Below are positions 58,642 through 64,000 of a stretch of 64,000 nt of DNA, piece by piece. The number at the start of each line of letters is the position of its first letter. Within the stretch, counting starts at the first letter, position 1. The stretch lies in assembly GCF_000341225.1 (NCBI RefSeq), contig NZ_ANAC01000002.1, positions 1-64,000 of the forward strand. The letters are read 5' to 3'. The stretch comes from Nocardiopsis alba DSM 43377 (GTDB lineage: Bacteria > Actinomycetota > Actinomycetes > Streptosporangiales > Streptosporangiaceae). The notes below the pieces were generated by a model that saw nothing but the letters and a program-made list of their open reading frames with translations, had not been told where the DNA came from and searched no databases. The translations under genes and the position numbers were made by a program.

Positions 58642-59289
58642 TCAGGCGCTCCGGGCCTGAGGGGTGCCCCAGTCGTCGCCGATCGCCTGGGGAAGTAGAT
58701 CGAGCTGTTCGAGGAAGGAGCGTAGAAGCCGCTCGGTGTTCTGGCAGCCCTCGGAGCACCAGTTCTGGTAGCCGTTGTTGAGGGCCGCGAAGAACACCGC
58801 CGCCACGAGGGAGGGGCGGGGGTCGGTGGCGGGGTCGACGCCCGCGCGTTCGCCCACGACCTGGGCGAGCTGCTCCTGACGCTGCCTGCAGTAACGCAGG
58901 TTGGTGTCGAGGATCTCGGGGCTGCGGGCGCTGAGGTCCTCGGTGGCGCCGATGAGGTGCAGACCCTCGCGCTCCAGATGCGCCCAGTGGTCGCGCATCG
59001 CGTTGCGCAGGGCGAGGAAGGGCGATTCGTCGGCGGGACGGGCGCGCAGGGCCTCGAACAGGATCTGGTCCACGCCCTCGGCGGCGGCCAGGACCACGGC
59101 CTCCTTGGAGGCGAAGTAGCGGAAGAAGGTGCGCTGGGAGACGCCGACGGCGGCGGCGATCTCCTCGGTGGTCGTGCCCTCGAAACCCCGCTCGTGGAAG
59201 AGGCGGACGGCGGTGTTGATCAGCTCTTGGCGGAGGCGGGCCTTCTTGCGTTCGCGCAGCCCGACCGGCTCGGGGCTCGTCGTGTTCAC
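58642..59289 (-). CDS. TetR-family transcriptional repressor
   Basis: This 215-residue protein has the TetR HTH RLFHERGFEGTTTEEIAAAV followed by GVSQRTFFRYFASKEAVVLA, and a variable ligand-binding C-domain with an MftR/SACE-like NGYQNWC patch. It is divergent from a DHA2-type exporter. Two GTCAG-CTGAC dyads lie in the intergenic region, one inside the exporter promoter, so it very likely represses that gene and its own. GTG 59289 is the start. Confidence 0.92.
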   Translation of the reverse strand: MNTTSPEPVGLRERKKARLRQELINTAVRLFHERGFEGTTTEEIAAAVGVSQRTFFRYFASKEAVVLAAAEGVDQILFEALRARPADESPFLALRNAMRDHWAHLEREGLHLIGATEDLSARSPEILDTNLRYCRQRQEQLAQVVGERAGVDPATDPRPSLVAAVFFAALNNGYQNWCSEGCQNTERLLRSFLEQLDLLPQAIGDDWGTPQARSA

Positions 59290-59365
59290 GGACGCGCCTC
59301 CCCTCGTTACCGGCCTCGACCGGATCTCGCCTTCCCCATCGAGGATACATGGAGAGCGATATGAC

Positions 59366-59378
59366 GTCAGTTACTGAC
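59366..59378. promoter_or_regulatory. TetR operator candidate 1
   Basis: GTCAGTTACTGAC is a perfect 13-bp dyad. It is the first of two similar sites in the tetR-exporter gap. Confidence 0.7.
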
Positions 59379-59390
59379 TTATGACAGCGG

Positions 59391-59419
59391 TTGTCAAGTG
59401 TCAGTCGCTGACATAATCT
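59391..59419 (+). promoter_or_regulatory. Exporter promoter with embedded TetR operator 2
   Basis: TTGTCA (59391-59396) and TAATCT (59414-59419) are separated by exactly 17 bases, a standard -35/-10 pair. The dyad GTCAGTCGCTGAC (59400-59412) fills the spacer, so a bound TetR protein would block RNA polymerase. ATG of the exporter follows at 59455. Confidence 0.75.
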
Positions 59420-59454
59420 CGCCGAGACGATAACGGGATTCCTCGGGGGAGAAC

Positions 59455-61047
59455 ATGACGACACAGGCCTCGCCGCCGTCGGCGCCGACCGCGCCACCTG
59501 ACCGGATCAAGGGCGGCTTCACCAAGAGCCCCTGGGCGACCCTGGTCGCCATCGCCTTCGGCGTGATGATGGTGGCGCTGGACGGCACCATCGTGGCGGT
59601 CGCCAACCCGGCGATCGGCGCCTCGCTGGGAGCCTCCCTCGCCGAACTCCAATGGGTCACCCACGGCTACCTCCTGGGCCTCGCGGTCTTCCTGATCACC
59701 GCGGGCAAGCTCGGCGACCGCTTCGGCCACCGCAACACCTACCTCGTGGGCGTGGTCGGGTTCGTCCTCTCCTCGGTGGCCATCGCGCTGTCGTCCGGCG
59801 TGGTCATGCTCATCGCCTTCCGGATCGTGCAGGGCGTCTTCGGCGCGCTGCTGCTGCCCTCCGCGATGGGGCTGATGCGGGCGAGCTTCCCGCCCAGCCG
59901 ACTCGGCCGGGCCTTCGGCGTCTTCGGCAGCCTGATCGGCGCCGCCACGGCGGGCGGACCGATCCTGGGCGGCGTGCTCGTGAGCGCGTTCGGCTGGGAG
60001 GCCGTCTTCTACATCAACGCCCCGGTGGGCGCGCTCGCCTTGGCGCTGGGGATGTGGCTGCTCTCGGCCAACGCGCCGACCGACCCCGGCAGCCGCATGG
60101 ACGTGCCCGGCATCGTGCTCATCAGCATCACCATCTTCGCCCTGGTCTGGGCCCTGGTGGAGGCGCCGAGCATCGGCTGGGGCCACCCGATCACCCTGGC
60201 CTCCCTGGGGGCCACCCTGGTCTTCGGGCTCGCCTTCGTGCTGTGGGAGCGCAGACCCGAGCAGCCGCTGATCCCGCTCGGCCTGTTCACCAACCCGTCG
60301 GTGTCGATCGGCGTGGTGCTGACGGTGCTGATGGCGGTCGGCCTGATGGGCTCCCTGTTCTTCATCACCTTCTACCTCCAGGGCGTGCGGGGGATGAGCC
60401 CCGCCCAGACCGGGCTCCAGCTCATCTCCATGACCGCGATGATGGCCATCACCTCCCCGATCGCAGGTCGGATCCTGGACCGGGTCGGTGCCAGACCCCC
60501 CACGACGGTGGGCCTGCTGTCCGCGTCGATCGGCATGTTCATGCTCTCCCGGTTGGACGGGGAGACCGGCGTGCCCTACATGTCGGTGGCCTTCGTGCTG
60601 CTGGGCGTGGGGCTGAGCCTGGTGATGACCGGCGCCACCGCCGCCATCATCGGCAACGCCCCGGTGCGGTTCGCCGGGGTCGCCTCGGCCGTGCAGCAGG
60701 CGGCGATGCAGCTCGGCGGTTCGCTGGGCACGGCGGTCCTGGGCGTGGTCATGTCCGCGACCATCGTCTCCACCCTGCCCTCGCACTACGGTTCCGCCGG
60801 GCTGGAGGAGCCCTCCTCGGGTGAGCTCGCCGGTATGCAGAGCACGGTCGCGCAGGGCGGGGCGGTCGTGCCGGAGGGGGCCGACGCCACCGTCACGGCG
60901 GCGGTCACCGAGGCCAGCAACCTGGCCTTCCTGGACGGGCTCCACCTGGCGTTCATCATCGCCTCGGCGCTACTGCTGCTGGGCGCGATCCTGGCGCTGT
61001 TCATGCGTTCGGGGCGGATGACCGACGGTCCCGTCGTCCACGTGTGA
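59455..61047 (+). CDS. DHA2-family (14-TMS) MFS multidrug exporter
   Basis: This 530-residue protein has FGVMMVALDGTIVAVANPAI (DHA2 first helix), GKLGDRFGHRNTYLVGVVGF (motif A) and GAATAGGPILGGVLVSAFGW (motif C), with about fourteen helices. It should export drugs or dyes using the proton gradient. Expression is probably controlled by the divergent TetR protein through the operators at 59366 and 59400. ATG 59455 follows GGGGAG. Confidence 0.93.
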   Translation: MTTQASPPSAPTAPPDRIKGGFTKSPWATLVAIAFGVMMVALDGTIVAVANPAIGASLGASLAELQWVTHGYLLGLAVFLITAGKLGDRFGHRNTYLVGVVGFVLSSVAIALSSGVVMLIAFRIVQGVFGALLLPSAMGLMRASFPPSRLGRAFGVFGSLIGAATAGGPILGGVLVSAFGWEAVFYINAPVGALALALGMWLLSANAPTDPGSRMDVPGIVLISITIFALVWALVEAPSIGWGHPITLASLGATLVFGLAFVLWERRPEQPLIPLGLFTNPSVSIGVVLTVLMAVGLMGSLFFITFYLQGVRGMSPAQTGLQLISMTAMMAITSPIAGRILDRVGARPPTTVGLLSASIGMFMLSRLDGETGVPYMSVAFVLLGVGLSLVMTGATAAIIGNAPVRFAGVASAVQQAAMQLGGSLGTAVLGVVMSATIVSTLPSHYGSAGLEEPSSGELAGMQSTVAQGGAVVPEGADATVTAAVTEASNLAFLDGLHLAFIIASALLLLGAILALFMRSGRMTDGPVVHV

Positions 61048-61166
61048 TCCGGTTCCGTGCGGCCGAACCCGGCCTCACGCCAGGACCCCGCCCGGGTCGA
61101 TACGGCCGGCACGGGCGGGCATGGATGTTCATCGAAGACGGCGGGTCGATGTCCCGCCGGACATGA

Positions 61167-61199
61167 CGAGGGCCCCGGTCGATCGGACCGGGGCCCTCG
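61167..61199. terminator. Bidirectional terminator between the exporter and argJ
   Basis: Perfect 14-base arms (CGAGGGCCCCGGTC and its complement) flank a five-base loop between convergent genes. Confidence 0.85.
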
Positions 61200-61223
61200 C
61201 GGTATCGGGCCGGAGGGGTCGCC

Positions 61224-62384
61224 TCAGGTCGTGTAGTCGGCGTTGATGCGGATGTAGCCCTCGGTCAGGTCGCAGCCGTAGACGGTGAAGTCGCCGTCGG
61301 CGATGCCCAGGTCCACCCCGATGAACACCTCGTCGCCCTTCATGTGGCGGGAGGCGCGCTCCAGGGTCTCCTCGGTGGACTCGGCCGGGAAGGTCTCCAC
61401 GTCGCCGAAGACGATCCGTACGTTCTCCGGGAGGACGTCGGTCTCGTCCGAGCACTTGCCCACGGCCATCGCGACCCGGCCCCAGTTGGGGTCGGCGCCG
61501 TGCACGGCGGTCTTGACCAGTGGGGAGTTCACCACGGCCTTGCCGATCCGCTTGGCCTGGGCGTCGTCGCGGGCACCGGTGATCCGCACCTCGATGAGCT
61601 TGCCGGCGCCCTCGCCATCGGAGGCGATCATCCGGACCAGCTTCAGGGCCGCCCCGTACAGGGCCTCCTCGAAGGCGGCGACGTCCACCGGGCCGGCGAG
61701 GCCGTTGGCGAAGATCGCGGCGGAGTCGCTGGTGGAGGTGTCGCTGTCGATGCTCAGCGCGTTGAAGGTGCGGTCCACGACCCGGCGGAACACCTCGTCC
61801 AGGACCGGCTGCTCCAGTTCGGCGTCGGTGAAGAACCAGGCCAGCATGGTCGCCATGTCCGGCTCGATCATGCCGACGCCCTTGGCCATGCCGGTCAGGG
61901 TCGCCTCGCCCACCTTCACGGACACGATCTTGGGGTGGGTGTCGGTGGTCATCATCGCCGAGGCGGACCGGTCCAGGTCGGCCGGCGGGAACTCGGCGGG
62001 CAGCCCGTCCAGGTACTCGCGCATCCGCTCCATCGGGTAGGGGCGACCGATGACACCGGTGGAGGCGATCAGGAGATCGTCGGGGTCGATCCCGGCGGCC
62101 CGGGCCACGCGTTCCTGGACCTCGCGGGCGTCGCGGGTCCCGATCTGCCCGGTGGCGACGTTGGCGTTGCGGGCGACCACGGTGACCCCTCGGGCCCGAC
62201 CGTCGGCGGCGGCGTCGCGGCTGAGGCGCACGCTGGGTCCGGCGAAGCGGGATCGGGTGAACACCGCGGACACCACCGCCGGGGTCTGGGAGACCACGGC
62301 GAAGAAGTCGTCCTTGGGGTCCTTGATGCCCATGTTTCCGGCCACGCCGACGAATCCGGCGGGAACGGGGGTCTGGCTGCTCAT
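61224..62384 (-). CDS. argJ: Glutamate N-acetyltransferase / amino-acid acetyltransferase (ArgJ)
   Basis: This 386-residue Ntn-fold protein carries the self-cleavage site GMAKGVGMIEPDMATMLAWF, where the Thr after Ala becomes the nucleophile (about residue 178), plus GVTVVARNANVATGQIG and HGADPNWGRVAMAVG. It transfers acetyl from N-acetylornithine to glutamate. ATG 62384 follows AGGAGG. No other arginine genes surround it, so it may be a stray or specialised copy, like the ornithine acetyltransferases found in clavulanate clusters. Confidence 0.92.
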   Translation of the reverse strand: MSSQTPVPAGFVGVAGNMGIKDPKDDFFAVVSQTPAVVSAVFTRSRFAGPSVRLSRDAAADGRARGVTVVARNANVATGQIGTRDAREVQERVARAAGIDPDDLLIASTGVIGRPYPMERMREYLDGLPAEFPPADLDRSASAMMTTDTHPKIVSVKVGEATLTGMAKGVGMIEPDMATMLAWFFTDAELEQPVLDEVFRRVVDRTFNALSIDSDTSTSDSAAIFANGLAGPVDVAAFEEALYGAALKLVRMIASDGEGAGKLIEVRITGARDDAQAKRIGKAVVNSPLVKTAVHGADPNWGRVAMAVGKCSDETDVLPENVRIVFGDVETFPAESTEETLERASRHMKGDEVFIGVDLGIADGDFTVYGCDLTEGYIRINADYTT

Positions 62385-62555
62385 GGTCCTCCTCGGGGAA
62401 CTCGTGGTCGACAGCCTACTTCGCCACGCCCAAGTGCCCTGATTACGGCCTCTACCTGCGGGGGTTTCGTACTGTTCGGAGACGACGAGGGTGTGACAAG
62501 CCCGGGTCGACGGGGTATCCGCCGAGAGTGGAGCAGACCGCTCGGGGGGAGGCGT

Positions 62556-63593
62556 GTGGTGCGTGATGGTGACTGGCTCACGGAAACGGGAGCGCGGATC
62601 CGAGGGGTCCTGAAGGTGATGGTCGACGCCGACTGGCTTCCGGGAGGGGCGGCGGTCATCGGTACCGGAGGAATGTGGGAGTTCGTCGCCGTCGGTCGGA
62701 TCGACGGCGAACACGACACCGCTCCGGACGTGTCCTACGACGTCGCGAGCCTGACGAAGGTGATGGCGACCTGGCCGTTGGTCGGTAGAGCGGTCGCCGA
62801 AGGGGTTTTGGACCTCAACGCTCCGATGTCCGAATACTTTCCGGGGGAGGAGCTTCCCGGGGCCTGGGTGACGACCCGTCAGATCCTCACCCACACCAGC
62901 CGACTCAACCAGGTCACCTGGTTGGAGCGGTACGTGGGGACCGACCAGGATCTGGCCGAGGCCATCCTGGAGGACCCGCTGGAGGAGCCCGGCTACCTGT
63001 ACGTGGACCGCGGCTTCATCCTTTTGGGTCTGTTGTTGGAGCGTCTGTACGGGCGGGGCCTGGACCGGCTGACCGCCGATCTGTGGGACCGGTTGGGGAT
63101 GCGTTCGACCACCTATGGTCCGCTGCCCCGTTCGCCCCACGTGGCGCCCACCGAACGCCGTCTGGTCGGCACCGCCCCCACCTGGGGCGTGGTGCACGAC
63201 GAGGCGGCGGCGCTGATGGGCGGGGTGGCCGGGCACGCCGGTGTGTTCAGCACCGCCATCGATCTGGGCGCCTTCGCCCGGGAGATCCTGCGTCTGAGCG
63301 AGGACGGCGAAGAGGGGGAGGTCCCGGGCTCGTTCATCAGGGAGAGCTGGACGCCGCAGGTGGACGCGGGCAACGGACTCTCACGGGGTCTGGGCTGGCT
63401 CATCACCCCGGAGGGGGTGGTCTACCACAACGGTTTCACCGGGACGAGCCTGTTCATGCACCCCGAGAGCGGAAGGTACGTGGGCGTGCTCACCAACGCC
63501 GTGCACTACGGGCGCGACCGCACCGGGCTGGTGGATCTGCGTACGGCGGCCCGTGCGGCGCTCATTCCACAGGCCCGCGAATCCTCTTCGTGA
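62556..63593 (+). CDS. Beta-lactamase-fold serine hydrolase (class C/esterase group)
   Basis: This 345-residue protein has the SxxK motif DVASLTKVMATWPLVGRAVA, TTRQILTHTSRLNQVTWLER, and GHAGVFSTAIDLGAFAREIL, typical of serine hydrolases of the AmpC/EstB group. The usual Tyr-x-Asn is replaced by a Tyr-Val-Asp (GYLYVDRGFILLG). There is no signal peptide, so it is probably cytoplasmic. GTG 62556 or 62559 is preceded by GGGGGAGG. Its 3' end overlaps the convergent otsB by about 30 bases. Confidence 0.85.
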   Translation: MVRDGDWLTETGARIRGVLKVMVDADWLPGGAAVIGTGGMWEFVAVGRIDGEHDTAPDVSYDVASLTKVMATWPLVGRAVAEGVLDLNAPMSEYFPGEELPGAWVTTRQILTHTSRLNQVTWLERYVGTDQDLAEAILEDPLEEPGYLYVDRGFILLGLLLERLYGRGLDRLTADLWDRLGMRSTTYGPLPRSPHVAPTERRLVGTAPTWGVVHDEAAALMGGVAGHAGVFSTAIDLGAFAREILRLSEDGEEGEVPGSFIRESWTPQVDAGNGLSRGLGWLITPEGVVYHNGFTGTSLFMHPESGRYVGVLTNAVHYGRDRTGLVDLRTAARAALIPQARESSS

Positions 63594-64000
63594 GTTCGGC
63601 GAGGAGTTCGGCCAGACCGGCGGGGCCGGGGACGACCAGGTCGGCCGCGTCGGCCACCTCGGTGACCTCGTCGGAGGAGGAGCAGACGGTCAGACCGGGC
63701 ACGTCGCGCTCGCGCAGGGCCGTGACGGCGGCGAAGGCGGGCAGGTCGCCCAGGTCGTCGCCGGCGTAGAGGACGGAACGCGCCGCCCTCTCCTCGACCA
63801 GTGAGGTGAGGGCGGCACCCTTGTCCACACCCTGTGGACGGAGCTCGATCACCATCCGGCCCGGCTCCAACTTGAGCTCGGCACGCTCGGCCAGTTCCTT
63901 CAAGGGCTCGGCGAGCAGCGCCAAGGCCCGGTCGGGGTCCTCGGCACGCCGTGTGTGCACGGCCAGCGAACGCCCCTTGTCCTCGATCCAGGTCCCGGCG
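63562..64000 (-). CDS. otsB: Trehalose-6-phosphate phosphatase, C-terminal part (5' end off the window)
   Basis: The frame is open from base 64000 to the stop at 63562, about 145 residues. It contains WIEDKGRSLAVHTRRAED, VIELRPQGVDKGAALTSLVE and SVLYAGDDLGDLPAFAAV, the HAD motifs III and IV of OtsB. It removes phosphate from trehalose-6-phosphate. The N-terminal nucleophile motif lies outside. It overlaps the end of the hydrolase gene on the opposite strand. Confidence 0.9.
   Translation of the reverse strand, partial: AGTWIEDKGRSLAVHTRRAEDPDRALALLAEPLKELAERAELKLEPGRMVIELRPQGVDKGAALTSLVEERAARSVLYAGDDLGDLPAFAAVTALRERDVPGLTVCSSSDEVTEVADAADLVVPGPAGLAELLAELTKRIRGPVE

Noticed and set aside
1..64000. 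tRNA, rRNA or riboswitch genes
   Set aside because: I looked for T-loop signatures and conserved riboswitch cores by eye and found none; a covariance-model search would be decisive.

Overview
The DNA is uniformly GC-rich with third-position GC bias. Several genes start with GTG or TTG and overlap by four bases (ATGA/GTGA). DUF397 proteins, a BldC-like regulator, an LmbU-family regulator and actinomycete-type CRISPR repeats are present. This points to a filamentous actinobacterium, and I think of the Nocardiopsis/Streptomonospora group, but no marker gene fixes the genus.

Bases 1-22990 are the right-hand part of a secondary-metabolite cluster whose left end lies outside the window. One plus-strand operon (1513-10562) runs dTDP-glucose synthase, dTDP-glucose 4,6-dehydratase, a short AMP-forming ligase, a MIO aromatic amino-acid lyase or aminomutase, a methyltransferase, a class III lanthipeptide synthetase (LanKC) and an ABC-2 permease. 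A minus-strand set (10621-14287) holds a nucleotide-sugar dehydrogenase, an NAD-dependent epimerase/decarboxylase and a sugar C-methyltransferase. A second plus-strand set (14561-22934) holds two closely related glycosyltransferases, an LmbU-type regulator, a PLP sugar 3-aminotransferase, a 2,3-dehydratase, another glycosyltransferase and a GNAT-fold protein. A fourth glycosyltransferase enters from the left edge. The sugar genes match the early and middle steps to a vancosamine-type 3-amino-3-C-methyl-2,3,6-trideoxyhexose, and there is a separate UDP-sugar branch. The mixture of LanKC, MIO lyase, ligase and four glycosyltransferases is the most unusual feature here. No convincing lanthipeptide precursor and no ABC ATPase are visible, so the product is unknown.

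Bases 23000-33200 look like ordinary chromosome: LysE exporter, dehydrogenase, membrane-anchored penicillin-acylase-like hydrolase, a divergent iron-regulated siderophore-binding lipoprotein and siderophore esterase with an iron box between them, nitronate monooxygenase, MFS exporter and GNAT.

Bases 33300-48000 form an accessory region of conflict and mobile-type genes. It holds a STAND-like ATPase with TPR/Sel1 repeats and membrane helices; a broken Fic gene flanked by a 23-bp direct repeat of the mazG 3' end; a toxin-antitoxin pair and a remnant of the same toxin; and two degenerate CRISPR loci plus a stray repeat, all without cas genes, one of them split around an HD-domain gene. It also has a second toxin-antitoxin-like pair, three DUF397 genes next to an XRE regulator, a four-gene overlapping operon ending in an S-adenosyl methyltransferase, another XRE regulator and a BldC-like gene.

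Bases 48000-64000 return to chromosomal housekeeping and metabolism: glutaredoxin-like protein, M20 peptidase with an MHS transporter and a divergent PucR regulator, two RibD-C/DHFR-like proteins, acyl-CoA synthetase, PTS HPr and enzyme I, a TetR/MFS efflux pair with a clear operator-promoter, ArgJ, a beta-lactamase-fold hydrolase and the C-terminal part of trehalose-6-phosphate phosphatase.
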